From CAYFYS01 sp965202905 (lineage in GTDB: Bacteria > Pseudomonadota > Alphaproteobacteria > MPNO01), in assembly GCA_965202905.1 (NCBI GenBank), contig OZ241868.1, forward strand, positions 2,914,001-2,978,000: 64,000 nt of DNA, given 5' to 3'. Position 1 is the first letter of the stretch; each line of letters begins with the position of its first letter. Positions 35,474 to 44,291 of the stretch are shown here, piece by piece. The notes below the pieces were generated by a model. It saw only the letters and a list, made by a program, of their open reading frames with translations, had not been told where the DNA came from and ran no database searches. The position numbers were made by a program, and so were the translations under genes.

Positions 35474-36646
35474 TCAAGCCGTCTCGCGGAACAGCTCGCG
35501 GCCGATCAGTATGCGGCGGATCTCGCTGGTGCCGGCGCCGATCTCGTAGAGCTTGGCGTCGCGCAGCAGGCGGCCGGTCGGGTACTCGTTGACGTAGCCG
35601 TTGCCGCCCAGGATCTGGATGGCGTCGAGCGCCAGCGCGGTCGCCCGCTCGGCCGAATAGAGGATCGCGCCGGCGGCGTCCCTGCGGGTCGTCCGGCCGC
35701 GGTCGCAGGCCCTGGCGACGGCATAGACATAGGCGCGCGCGGCGCTGGCGAGGGTGTACATGTCGGCGAGCTTGCCCTGGATGAGCTGGAACTCGCCGAT
35801 CGGCCGGCCGAACTGCTCGCGTTCGTGGACATAGGGCGCGACCGCGTCGAGGCACGCCTGCATGATGCCGAGCGGCCCGCCGGCCAGCACCGCGCGCTCG
35901 TAGTCGAGGCCGCTCATCAGCACGTTGACGCCGCCACCCTCGGCGCCGAGCACATTGTCCTCCGGCACCTCGCAGTCCTCGAAGATCAGCTCACAGGTGT
36001 TCGAGCCCCGCATACCGAGCTTGTCGAGTTTTCGGCCCGCAGAGAACCCCTTCATGCCTTTCTCGATCAGGAAGGCGGTGATGCCGCGCGAACCCGCCTC
36101 CGGATCGGTCTTGGCGTAGACCACCAGCGTGTCGGCGTCGGGCCCGTTGGTGATCCACATCTTGGCGCCGTTGAGCATGTAGCGGTCGCCCTTGCGCACG
36201 GCCCGGGTGCGCATCGAGACCACGTCGGAGCCCGCGCCCGGCTCGCTCATCGCCAGCGCGCCGACATGCTCGCCCGAGATCAGCTTGGGCAGATAGCGGC
36301 GCTTTTGCGCTTCGGAGCCGTTGCGCCGGATCTGGTTGACGCAGAGGTTCGAGTGCGCGCCGTAGGACAGCCCGACCGAGGCCGAGCCGCGGCTGACCTC
36401 CTCCATCGCCACGACATGCTCGAGATAGCCCATCCCGGCGCCGCCATAGTCCTCCTCGACCGTAATGCCCAGCAGGCCGAGAGCGCCCATCTTGCGCCAC
36501 AGATCGGCCGGGAACTCGTTGTCGCGGTCGATCGCCGCCGCGCGCGGCGCGATCTCCGCCGCCGCGAAGTCGGCGACGCTTTCGCGCAGCAGGTCGGCAG
36601 TCTCGCCGAGGTCGAAATCGAGCGTCGGAAAGGAATTGCGAAGCAT
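35474..36646 (-). CDS. ivd: Isovaleryl-CoA dehydrogenase
   Basis: FAD-dependent acyl-CoA dehydrogenase that oxidises isovaleryl-CoA to 3-methylcrotonyl-CoA, the step before MccAB in leucine degradation; it passes electrons to ETF. It has ITVEEDYGGAGMGYLEHVVA, the FAD-site AMSEPGAGSDVVSM and MWITNGPDADTLVVYAKTD, and the catalytic Glu in YERAVLAGGPLGIMQACLD, which sits at the position specific for isovaleryl-CoA dehydrogenases. The C-terminus IQILGGNGYVNEYPTGRLLR is also family-typical. At 390 residues it is complete. Its direct downstream partner mccB is now 3.5 kb away because of the ankyrin insertion. Confidence 0.95.
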   Translation of the reverse strand: MLRNSFPTLDFDLGETADLLRESVADFAAAEIAPRAAAIDRDNEFPADLWRKMGALGLLGITVEEDYGGAGMGYLEHVVAMEEVSRGSASVGLSYGAHSNLCVNQIRRNGSEAQKRRYLPKLISGEHVGALAMSEPGAGSDVVSMRTRAVRKGDRYMLNGAKMWITNGPDADTLVVYAKTDPEAGSRGITAFLIEKGMKGFSAGRKLDKLGMRGSNTCELIFEDCEVPEDNVLGAEGGGVNVLMSGLDYERAVLAGGPLGIMQACLDAVAPYVHEREQFGRPIGEFQLIQGKLADMYTLASAARAYVYAVARACDRGRTTRRDAAGAILYSAERATALALDAIQILGGNGYVNEYPTGRLLRDAKLYEIGAGTSEIRRILIGRELFRETA

Positions 36647-36737
36647 GGTCGATGCCCTCCGGAAGAGGCGGCGCTGCGGCCGGAACGGCGAACCCGGACG
36701 CCCGGGCCGGAGCGCTTCGCGCCGGTCTGGGGCGGGC

Positions 36738-37300
36738 TAGACCCGGCGGTCGCCGCGGCCATCCGGCAGGATCGTGACGCCATACTCCCCGGCGGCGCTC
36801 CCGGCCGAGACATAGCCCCTGAGAACGTCGAGCGCCACGGCGCGCAAGTGGACCGGGTCGACCTCGAACCGGCCGGCCTCGACCGGGGCGCACCCGGCGG
36901 TCGCGCCGCCCATGTCGAATGAAATCACGTCGTCGAGCCCGAGCGCCCCGGCATGGGCGGCGGGTCGCGCCGAGAGTAGAAATCGAACGGATCGGGCCGG
37001 TTGCCGCGCGCGATTTCGAGCATGTCGCGGAAGCCGCTCGTTGTGACGAGGGCCGCCCGTCCGCCGCGCCGCTGGATGAGCGCGTCGATGACCAGCGTCG
37101 CGCGTAATCGACCAACGCGGCGTCTGTCGGGGTCGGCCCGGCCTTGTCGAGGCATGTCGGGACGCCGGCCACGAAATCGTCGTCTGTCGTGGGCCTTTCG
37201 CATGGCGCACCGCCTCGGCCTCGCGGCCGATCGCAACCGGATCGGTGAAGGTCCCGCCGATATCGACGGCGATGACGTATGGCGTCGTCGCGGCCCCGCG
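36738..37300 (-). pseudogene. Hydantoinase remnant: HyuA start joined to HyuB end
   Basis: The minus strand begins with YVIAVDIGGTFTDPVAIGRE and continues, in another frame, as GGRAALVTTSGFRDMLEIARG with NRPDPFDFYSRRDPP. Both are N-terminal HyuA (hydantoinase/oxoprolinase A) motifs. A further frame has VISFDMGGATAG, the HyuA ATP-site motif, and then runs directly into AVALDVLRGYVSAGSAAGEY with GVTILPDG, which is the end of HyuB. Most of both genes is deleted and at least two frameshifts are present. It sits just downstream of ivd's start, transcribed in the same direction. Confidence 0.65.
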
Positions 37301-37322
37301 CCGGTCAGGACCGGGTCCATTA

Positions 37323-37601
37323 CTAGAACCCGGGCGTCGAGCCGGGCTTGAGCGAAAGGCTGAGCGACAGCCCGCCGGCGCCGCAGCACGGACAGCTCGC
37401 GGCGATCAGGAACTGCTGGCGCTGCTCCTCGGTGATGTCGGCGTCGGCCAGCATTGCGGCGATCTCCCGTTGAAAGGCGAGGTGGCCCGAAACGTCGCCG
37501 AAAGTCAGCCGGTCGGCGGATTCGTCCCGCCGCGGCGCGCGCTCGGCCTGCCGCGGCGCGCTCTCGGAGGGCGTATCGGGCTTCCGCCGGTCTTCGCTCA
37601 T
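37323..37601 (-). CDS. Small Cys-containing protein of unknown function
   Basis: A 92-residue protein with a charged, low-complexity N-terminal half (RRKPDTPSESAPRQAERAPR) and a C-terminal half that looks conserved: FQREIAAMLADADITEEQRQ, FLIAASCPCCGAGGLSLSLS. The CPCCGAGG cluster could bind a metal. The ATG at 37601 is the only good start. It is divergent from hyuB at 37752. I do not recognise a named family. Because its neighbour is a decayed gene, it could be a stray ORF, but the sharp contrast between a disordered and an ordered half speaks for a real protein. Confidence 0.5.
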   Translation of the reverse strand: MSEDRRKPDTPSESAPRQAERAPRRDESADRLTFGDVSGHLAFQREIAAMLADADITEEQRQQFLIAASCPCCGAGGLSLSLSLKPGSTPGF

Positions 37602-37751
37602 GCTGGTTCCATCGCTCGCGGTGTCTCGCCCGGCGAGTCTATGACGGACGCGAACGGCCGGCAATGGCGCCCCCAGGCGCGTTCCGTTAGCATTCGAGAC
37701 GCCAATGTTCAAGACGCTAATGCAAGTCGGGTCCTTCGAGAGTCGGTCGTC

Positions 37752-39533
37752 ATGAATGTCGAACATCGTAATGTCGAACGCCGCGAGAATCTGCGCCGCG
37801 CCGATCCCGTCGTCACGGAAATCGTCCGCAACGGCGTGATGGCCGTGACCGAGGAGATGAAGACCAACCTCATGCGCACCGCCTACAACATGATCATCTA
37901 CGAGGCGCTGGACTTCACCACCGGGCTCTTCACCGCCAAGGGGGAGACGATCTCCATCGGGCTCGGGCTGCCGATGTTCATCCGCGGCATGGCCGAGACC
38001 CTGAAGGCGAAGCTCGACCGTTTCGGGGACGATATCGAGCCCGGCGACATCCTGGTCACGAATGACGGCTACATCACCGGCAGCCACCTGAACCACGTCA
38101 CGCTCAGCCTGCCGATCTTCCACGGCGGCGAGATCGCGGCGTTCTCCGTCTGCATGGCGCACTGGCTCGACATCGGCGGCGTGCTCGGCGGCATGACCAC
38201 CGACATCTACTCCGAGGGGCTGCAGATCCCGCTGCTCAAGCTCCAGCGCCGCGGCGAACTCAACCAGGACCTGATCGACATCATCAAGATGAACGTCCAT
38301 CTGCCCGACCGGGCGATGGGCGACCTGCGCGCGCAGCTCACGGCGGTGCGCACTGGCGAACGGCGATTTACCGAACTGCTCGACCGCTACGGGCGGGACG
38401 AGGTGCTGGCCGCGATGGATGCGATCATGGACAAATCGGCGCGCTCGGCGCGCGAGCGCACGCGGACCATCCCGGACGGCGTCTACGAGGCGGAATCCTT
38501 CATGGACGACGATGGGGTGGACATCGGCAAGCGCATTCCGATCCGGGTCAAGGCCGTCGTCGAGGGCGACCGGATGACGATCGACCTGTCCGACGTCTCC
38601 GAACAGGTGAAAGGCTTCTACAACTCGGGGCCGACCGCCGGTTACGGCGCCTCGCAGGTTGCCTACAAGTGCCTCACCTCGCCGACCGACTATCCGATCA
38701 ACGACGGCAGCTTCCGTTCGCTGAGCGTGATCAACCCGCCGGGGCGCGTCGTCAGCGCCGTCCGCCCGGCCCCGCTCCGGCTCTGGATGACCATCCCGAT
38801 GACGGTGGTCGACACGATTTTCAAGGCGCTCGCCCCGGCGGCGCCCGACCGGGTGGCGGCCGGCCATTTCGCCGATCTCGGCATCGCCCAGCTTTACGGT
38901 TTTGTGCCCGACGAGCAGCGGATGATCATCGCCTCGACCGGGCCTATCGGCGGCGGCTGGGGCGCCAAGCACTCCGAGGACGGGATGAGCGCGACGGTCT
39001 GCATCAATGACGGCGACACCCACAACAGCCCGGTCGAACTGATGGAGGCCAGGTACCCCGTGGTCTACGAGCGCTACGGCCTGATCCAGGATTCGGGCGG
39101 GCCCGGGCGCAAGCGCGGCGGCCTCGGCATCGAGACCGCGGTGCGTATGCAGAAGGCGCTCAACCTGTCGACGCGGATCGAGCGGATGCACTGCCAGCCC
39201 TGGGGGCTCGAGGGCGGTAAGGAAGGCCGCGGCAACCGGGTTGAGCTGACGCTGGACGGCGAGCCCAAGACCGACCTCGTCAACGCCAAGGTATTGACTG
39301 CGCGCATGGCGCCCGGCGATGTCTTCAAGGTCCTGGGCGGCGGCGGCGGCGGATTCGGCTTGGCCTGGGAGCGGCCGGCCGGGCAGGTGCGCGAAGACGT
39401 CCGCCAGGGCTACGTCTCGCACGCGAGCGCGCTGGAGGATTTCGGCGTCTCGCTCGACCCCGAGACGCTCGAAATCGACGCGGAGGAAACCGAACGGCGT
39501 CGTGCGGCCCTGGCCGCGGCGCGGGCCGCGTGA
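37752..39533 (+). CDS. hyuB: Hydantoinase B / oxoprolinase family protein
   Basis: HyuB subunit of an ATP-dependent hydantoinase, oxoprolinase or acetone/acetophenone carboxylase-type enzyme. 593 residues, complete. Typical stretches are DPVVTEIVRNGVMAVTEEMK, YEALDFTTGLFTAKGETISI, PGDILVTNDGYITGSHLNHV, the His-containing CMAHWLDIGGVLGGM, PVELMEARYPVVYERYGLI and a C-terminal VREDVRQGYVSHASALEDFG. The ATG at 37752 starts before the conserved region. Its natural partner hyuA directly downstream (39530) is broken by several frameshifts, so unless another HyuA exists elsewhere the enzyme is probably inactive. Confidence 0.9.
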   Translation: MNVEHRNVERRENLRRADPVVTEIVRNGVMAVTEEMKTNLMRTAYNMIIYEALDFTTGLFTAKGETISIGLGLPMFIRGMAETLKAKLDRFGDDIEPGDILVTNDGYITGSHLNHVTLSLPIFHGGEIAAFSVCMAHWLDIGGVLGGMTTDIYSEGLQIPLLKLQRRGELNQDLIDIIKMNVHLPDRAMGDLRAQLTAVRTGERRFTELLDRYGRDEVLAAMDAIMDKSARSARERTRTIPDGVYEAESFMDDDGVDIGKRIPIRVKAVVEGDRMTIDLSDVSEQVKGFYNSGPTAGYGASQVAYKCLTSPTDYPINDGSFRSLSVINPPGRVVSAVRPAPLRLWMTIPMTVVDTIFKALAPAAPDRVAAGHFADLGIAQLYGFVPDEQRMIIASTGPIGGGWGAKHSEDGMSATVCINDGDTHNSPVELMEARYPVVYERYGLIQDSGGPGRKRGGLGIETAVRMQKALNLSTRIERMHCQPWGLEGGKEGRGNRVELTLDGEPKTDLVNAKVLTARMAPGDVFKVLGGGGGGFGLAWERPAGQVREDVRQGYVSHASALEDFGVSLDPETLEIDAEETERRRAALAAARAA

Positions 39534-41160
39534 GGCGCGCTTGCGCGTTCGCCGGCCAGGGCGCCGGCTTCGACCGGCGGCCCGGCGAGGCGTTCGACGA
39601 AGACGCCGAAACGCTCCTGTTCGGCAAGACCCTGTCGACGCCCGACCACTTGGTCAGGGGGATCGATACCGGCATCGCCAAGGCGGGAACCGCGTTCACC
39701 GAGGCGGCGCTTTTTCTTCACGGCGCGACGATCGCGGCCAACACCATCCTCGAGCGCGCCGGTGCGAAGACCGCGCTGATCACGACCGAGGGCTTCCGCG
39801 ACGTCTACGAGATCGGACGCATCGACCGGCCGGACTCCTACAACATGTTCTTCCAGAAGCACGAGCCTTTGGTCGAGCGCGCTCCGCTTCGAGGTGAGCG
39901 AGCGCGTTCTGGCCTCCGGCGAGGTCGAATGCCCGCTCGACGACGCCGAGGTCGCGGCGCTCGGCCGCGACATCGCCGGATGCGGCATGGAGGCGGTCGC
40001 GATCCCGTTCCTGCACTGCTACCGCAACCCCGGGCACGAGATCCGGGCGAAGGCGGTCCTGGAGGAGGCGCACCCCCATTTGTTCGTCTCGGCTTCCCAC
40101 GAGCCGTCCCGGAAGTACCGGGAGTTCGAGCGCACGTCGACCGTCGTCGCGAACGCCTGTATCGGCGAGATCGAGGATCACCTGAAACAGGCGGGCTTCG
40201 CCGGATCGTTCCTGATGGTGCAGTCGACGGGCGGGTTGTACGAGGCCGAACAGGCGCGGAGCTATTGCGTGCGGATGCTCGAATCCGGCCCGGCGGCCGG
40301 CGTGATCGGCGCTCGGGCTCGAGAACGCGATCGCCTTCGACATGGGCGGCACCACGGCCAAGGCCGGGGTAATTTACCGGGGCGAGGCGCTGACCACGGG
40401 CGCGGCGCTGCTCGGCGGCTACGACAAGGCCCTGCCGGTCCAGATCGCGATGATGGACATTTTCGAGGTGTCCGCCGGCGGCGGCTCGATCGCCCGGGTG
40501 GATGAGGATGGCGCGCTCCATGTCGTCCCGCGCGCGCCGGGGTTGTTCCCGGCCTTCGGCATGTTGTTCTCCGACCTCCGCTACGACTTCGTGCGCACTT
40601 GGCTCACCGCGCTCGAGGCCGCATCGTTCGACGAAATCGAGGCGGTCCATTGCGAGCTCGAGGAAAGCGGCCGCGCGGCGATCGCGGCGGCCTCGGTCTC
40701 ACCCGGCGAGGTCGCCGTCGAGCGGGCGGCGGACATGCGTTATGTCGGCCAGGAGCACGCCGTGACGGTCGATCTGACGATGGAGGTCTTCGAGAACCGG
40801 GACCGGGAGGCGATCAAGGCCCTTTTCGATGCGATGCACGAGCTGCGCTACGGCGCCAACGCGCCGGCGGAGAAAGCCGGGATCGTGAGCCTCCGGACGA
40901 CCGTCACCGGGGTGATGCGCAAGCCCGCGCATGAAATCGTCGCCGCCGGCGGGGCCGAGCCGCCCGAGGGCGCGCGGAGCGGCGAGCGCCCGGTCTATTT
41001 CGACGCCGCCGGCGGCTTTCGACACGCCCGGCTACACGCGCGCCGCGCTGCTGGCCGGCAACCGCATCGACGGACCGGCGCTGATCGAGGAGCAGGCCTC
41101 GACCACCGTCGTCATGCCGGACGATGCGTTGGAGGTCGATGGGTTCGGCCCCACGCCCCG
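39530..41160 (+). pseudogene. hyuA: Frameshifted hydantoinase A gene
   Basis: A recognisable HyuA spread over four reading frames. 39530-39890 carries ALFLHGATIAANTILERAGA and ALITTEGFRDVYEIGRIDRP. About 39890-40320 carries LASGEVECPLDDAEVAALGR and FLMVQSTGGLYEAEQARSYC. From about 40315 comes IAFDMGGTTAKAGVIYRGEA and FEVSAGGGSIARVDEDGALH. The last piece, after 41010, is FDTPGYTRAALLAGNRIDGP. The N-terminal ATP-site motif D-x-GGTFTD is missing. At least three frameshifts lie near 39885, 40315 and 41010-41020. Its first codons overlap the hyuB stop, as in an intact hyuB-hyuA pair. Confidence 0.85.
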
Positions 41161-41660
41161 AGTCGACCCGGTGGCGACCGGGCTGGTGCGCAACGGCGTT
41201 ACCGAGGTGACCGGGGAGATGAAGACCAACCTCATGCGCACCGCCTGCAACGTGATCATCTACGAGGCGCTTGACTTCACCACCGGCCTGTTCGCCGCAG
41301 AGATCTTGCGGCGGTCGGCCGAACGGTCTCGATCGGGCTCGGCCTTCCCATGTTCATCCGCGGCATGGCCGAGACCGTGAAGGCAAAGCTCGCTCATTTC
41401 GGAGACGACATCGAGCCCGGCGACATCCTGGCGACCAACGACTCCTACATCACCGGGAGCCGTCTGAACCACGTCACGCCGAGTCTGCACGTCACGCCGA
41501 GTCTGCCGGTCCTCTTCGAGGACGAGCTCGTCTTCTTCTCGGTCTGCATGGCGCACTGGCTCGACATCGGCGGCGTGCTGGGGGGCATGACCACCGACAT
41601 CTTCTCCGAAGCCTCCAACTGCTGATTCTGAAGCTTCAGAAGCGCGGCGCGCTCAACAAT
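41161..41660 (+). pseudogene. Second, truncated hydantoinase B copy
   Basis: Joined in frame to the end of the broken hyuA, the sequence restarts as a HyuB N-terminus: VTGEMKTNLMRTACNVIIYE, then a frameshift near 41300-41345, then MFIRGMAETVKAKLAHFGDD, PGDILATNDSYITGSRLNHV and CMAHWLDIGGVLGGMTTDIF. It ends by about 41660 after LILKLQKRGALN. It parallels the intact hyuB (37800-38265) closely, but three quarters of the gene is missing. An 18-base tandem duplication (CACGTCACGCCGAGTCTG) lies at about 41468-41503. Confidence 0.8.
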
Positions 41661-41714
41661 GTTACGGCCGGTCGACAGGCGGACGCGTGTCGAGGGACGC
41701 GTCTCGCATCGATC

Positions 41715-42110
41715 TCAGGCGGCGGCGGTGGCCTCGATCTCGAACATGAGCGGTGGGATGGCGAGCCGGGCGACGCCGAGCACCGTCATCGGAGGCGCGG
41801 CGTTGAGCGGCCCGAACCGGGCGCCGAGCAGGTCGAAATTCTTCATGGCTTCATCCACGTCTGTGGCGAAAATGCCGAGCCGCGTGATGTTGGCGAGACC
41901 CATTCCGGCGGCGCTCAGAACGGCCTCGAGATTGTCGAGGGCGAGCGTCATCTGGGCCCGCATGTCCCCGGGGTGCTGCGGGTTGCCGTCAGCATCGACC
42001 GAGGTCTGACCTGCGCAAACCAGTTGCCTGGTGGCTCCATCGAGTATTTCGGCCTGGTTGTAGCCGAAGTTCAGCGACCACGACCAAGGGTTGACCGGCG
42101 TTCTGTTCAT
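41715..42110 (-). CDS. RidA family protein
   Basis: A 131-residue RidA/YjgF-type protein; the family hydrolyses reactive enamine/imine intermediates or related deaminated compounds. It shows NFGYNQAEILDGATRQLVCA, GQTSVDADGNPQHPGDMRAQ and NLEAVLSAAGMGLANITRLG. The substrate-binding Arg seen in canonical RidA (usually in an R-x-C/V near the C-terminus) is not evident: the C-terminal segment is LAIPPLMFEIEATAAA, placing it in a divergent subfamily. It stands alone between the hydantoinase remnants and tRNA-Val. Confidence 0.82.
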   Translation of the reverse strand: MNRTPVNPWSWSLNFGYNQAEILDGATRQLVCAGQTSVDADGNPQHPGDMRAQMTLALDNLEAVLSAAGMGLANITRLGIFATDVDEAMKNFDLLGARFGPLNAAPPMTVLGVARLAIPPLMFEIEATAAA

Positions 42111-42192
42111 ATCCGGAATCTCTTAATCATTTTTCAGTGTGTTTTCAGCTTCTTGCATCAACGCCTTGGCGACCCGCAAGTCGTTGAAATCA

Positions 42193-42267
42193 TGGTGGGC
42201 GCGGCTGGGATTGAACCAGCGACCCCTACGATGTCAACGTAGTGCTCTCCCGCTGAGCTACGCACCC
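42193..42267 (-). tRNA. tRNA-Val (anticodon GAC)
   Basis: Read on the minus strand, GGGTGCG pairs with CGCGCCC (one U-G pair) as acceptor stem, followed by A73 and an encoded CCA. The D-arm contains TAGCTCAGCGGGAGAGCA. The anticodon stem CTACG/CGTAG encloses TTGACAT, giving anticodon GAC, and the T-arm is GCTGGTTCAATCCCAGC. Length is 75 bases including CCA. No integrase or attachment-site duplicate is seen beside it. Confidence 0.96.
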
Positions 42268-42390
42268 CGAAATCGTGGCCCATTCTATCGCTTCAGCGGA
42301 GCGCTTGGCAAGGGACGGCGATTCGCTCGGGCGGCGAGGATCCCGCCGATCGCGGCGACCGGGTCTGGTGAGGATGACAAAGCCTCGGCC

Positions 42391-43302
42391 ATGGGCTACA
42401 TCTCGTCTGCGATGCAGCGTTCGGAAAAAGTCCAGATCCAGGCGTCAGACCACCACGAGATCCTGCGGCCGGCGCGTCAGACCGCTCCGCTGGTCCTGGC
42501 CTCGCCGCATAGCGGGGCCGATTACCCTGCGGAGTTCGTCGCGCGCTCCCCGCTGAGCGCGCTGGACCTGCGGCGGTCCGAAGACGCCTTCGTCGATGAG
42601 CTGTTCGGCGAGGCGCCGGCGCTTGGCGTACCGTTATTGCGCGCGAAATTCCCGCGCGCCTTCGTCGATCCCAATCGCGAGCCCTTCGAGCTCGACCCCG
42701 AGATGTACGAGGATCCGCTGCCGGACTACGTCAACACCCGTTCGAGCCGGGTGGCCGCGGGGCTGGGCACCATCGCGCGGATGGTCACCAGCGGGCGCGA
42801 GATCTACGCCCACAAGCTGCGCTTCGCCGAGGCCGCCGATCGCATCGACACATGTTACCGGCCCTATCACAACGCGCTCGGCCGGCTGATCGAGGAGACG
42901 CGCGAGCGGTTCGGCCATTGCGTGCTGATCGACTGTCACTCGATGCCTTCGGTCGGCGGGCCGATGGACCCCGACGCCGGCCGCGGTCGCGCGCATTTCA
43001 TCCTGGGCGACGGGTTCGGCACCACCTGCGAGGGCGCGATCGCCGATACGGCCGAGGAGGTGCTGGCGCGTCACGGCCGCAGGGTGATCCGCAACAAGCC
43101 TTTCGCCGGCGGCTATACGACCCGGCACTACGGCCGGCCGGCCGAGGGCGTGCATACGCTGCAGATCGAGGTGAACCGCGCGCTCTACATGGACGAGGAC
43201 CGCATCGCCCGACTGGACGGCCTGGCCCGCATCGCCGCCCACATGACCGAAATGGTGTTCGCGCTCGGCAGGCTCGCGCAGGCCGACCTCGCCGCGGAAT
43301 GA
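42391..43302 (+). CDS. N-formylglutamate amidohydrolase
   Basis: A zinc-dependent HutG-family (DUF: N-formylglutamate amidohydrolase) protein of 303 residues; known members cleave N-formyl-glutamate to formate and glutamate in histidine degradation. Motifs: LVLASPHSGADYPAEF, RAFVDPNREPFELDPEMYED (the conserved D-x-N-R), CVLIDCHSMPSVGGPM with the metal-binding D-C-H, and YTTRHYGRPAEGVHTLQIEV with NRALYM. I used the ATG at 42391; another in-frame ATG at 42412 could serve. No other hut genes are nearby, so the formyl or amide substrate is uncertain. The next gene overlaps its stop (ATGA). Confidence 0.88.
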   Translation: MGYISSAMQRSEKVQIQASDHHEILRPARQTAPLVLASPHSGADYPAEFVARSPLSALDLRRSEDAFVDELFGEAPALGVPLLRAKFPRAFVDPNREPFELDPEMYEDPLPDYVNTRSSRVAAGLGTIARMVTSGREIYAHKLRFAEAADRIDTCYRPYHNALGRLIEETRERFGHCVLIDCHSMPSVGGPMDPDAGRGRAHFILGDGFGTTCEGAIADTAEEVLARHGRRVIRNKPFAGGYTTRHYGRPAEGVHTLQIEVNRALYMDEDRIARLDGLARIAAHMTEMVFALGRLAQADLAAE

Positions 43303-43826
43303 TCGAAATCCGCTATGCGCGGCGGGCGGACATCCCCGCCATCGCCGGGATCTATGCCGGGCATGTCCGATCCGGCACGGCCTCCTTCGAGATCGAGCCG
43401 CCGGCGCCGGAGGAGGTGCTCCGGCGCTGGCAGGCCGTCTGCGCCCGGTCGCTGCCTTTCCTCGTCGCGCAGCACGCCGGCGCGGTCCGCGGCTTCGCCT
43501 ACGCCACCCCCTACCGGCCGCGCCTCGCCTACCGCTACACGCTGGAGCATTCGATCTATGTCGGGCGCGGCGACGGGCGGTCCGGCCTCGGCAGCCGCCT
43601 GATCGAGGCGCTGATCGAGCGCTGCGCCGCTCTGGGCTACCGCCAGATGGTCGCCGTGATCGGCGATTCGGCAAACCGCGCCTCGATCGACTTCCATTCC
43701 CGGCACGGCTTCAGGCCTGCCGGCGTGCTTCCGTCCGTCGGCTACAAGTTCGGCCGTTGGGTCGACAGCGTCCTGATGGTCCGCCCGCTGGGCGACGGGG
43801 ACGCCTCCGCCCCGGACGATCCCTAG
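43299..43826 (+). CDS. GNAT N-acetyltransferase (phosphinothricin acetyltransferase-like)
   Basis: A 175-residue GNAT acetyltransferase of the PAT/YwnH branch, which acetylates the amino group of phosphinothricin, methionine sulfoximine or related amino acids. It starts IEIRYARRADIPAIAGIY, has LVAQHAGAVRGFAYATPYRP, EHSIYVGRGDGRSGLGSRLI (acetyl-CoA-binding R-G-x-G-S) and NRASIDFHSRHGFRPAGVL. It is coupled by a 4-base overlap to the amidohydrolase. Its stop codon TAG lies inside the first bases of a short dispersed repeat (CTAG at 43823), so the repeat sets the protein's present C-terminus. Confidence 0.9.
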   Translation: MIEIRYARRADIPAIAGIYAGHVRSGTASFEIEPPAPEEVLRRWQAVCARSLPFLVAQHAGAVRGFAYATPYRPRLAYRYTLEHSIYVGRGDGRSGLGSRLIEALIERCAALGYRQMVAVIGDSANRASIDFHSRHGFRPAGVLPSVGYKFGRWVDSVLMVRPLGDGDASAPDDP

Positions 43827-43877
43827 TGGCTCGACCGAGACATTCGAATCCCCCGGCCGATGATGATCTGGCGACCT
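43823..43877 (+). repeat. Dispersed repeat, half copy
   Basis: The 55 bases from CTAGTGGCTCGACCGAGACA onwards match 58961-59016 at roughly 90 percent identity, including CCCCCGGCCGA and GATCTGGCGACC. The inverted right end seen in the other copy is missing here. This looks like a decayed MITE or insertion-sequence end. Confidence 0.7.
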
Positions 43878-43943
43878 CGTGACGTTTGCAACGGCCCGGC
43901 GCCAGCCGCTGGGCCGTCGCGTCGTCGAACGATAGGGTTTGTG

Positions 43944-44222
43944 ATGAGACCAAAGATGCTTGCCAGTCTGGCGATCTCGGCGGCGTGCGCGTTCGTTGGA
44001 ACGGCGGACGACGGCGCCTATGTCCGCGGATACTACAAGAGTGACGGGACCTATGTCGCGCCTCACTACCGATCGTCCCCGAACCGAAGCTACAACGACA
44101 ACTGGTCGGTGAGTCCAAACAGAAACCCCTATACGGGCCGCCAGGGGACATCGAGACCAACGTTGAACAACCGCTCGCCGCCGTCATCGCCCTATCGGCG
44201 GACATACCGCAAGGGTGACTGA
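43944..44222 (+). CDS. Small secreted protein with YVRGYYKSDGTYV motif
   Basis: A 92-residue protein: a short signal-like N-terminus (MLASLAISAACAFVG) and a mature part with DGAYVRGYYKSDGTYVAPHY, RSSPNRSYNDNWS and NRNPYTGRQGT. The pattern G-Y-x-K-D-G-T-Y-V-x-P-H-Y-R-S with N-W-S and N-P-Y-T-G is a recurrent bacterial extracytoplasmic motif of unknown function. A GTG lies just before the ATG at 43944. A hairpin terminator follows its stop by 11 bases, which supports a single-gene transcript. Confidence 0.72.
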   Translation: MRPKMLASLAISAACAFVGTADDGAYVRGYYKSDGTYVAPHYRSSPNRSYNDNWSVSPNRNPYTGRQGTSRPTLNNRSPPSSPYRRTYRKGD

Positions 44223-44233
44223 TCACTCTCGTC

Positions 44234-44263
44234 AAGGAGGCCGCGCTTCAGCGCAGCCTCCTT
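44234..44263 (+). terminator. Hairpin terminator after the small secreted protein
   Basis: AAGGAGGC (44234-44241) pairs with GCCTCCTT (44256-44263); inside it GCG pairs with CGC around a short loop. The hairpin lies 11 bases after the stop at 44222 and is followed by CCTACTCG, so the T-tract is weak. Confidence 0.6.
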
Positions 44264-44291
44264 CCTACTCGTAGCGGAAGAAACCATCCTG

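Noticed and set aside
42193..42267. tRNA-Val as an integration site of a genomic island
   Set aside because: No integrase gene and no repeated tRNA 3' end were found on either side. xerD at 16.7 kb belongs to a housekeeping block.
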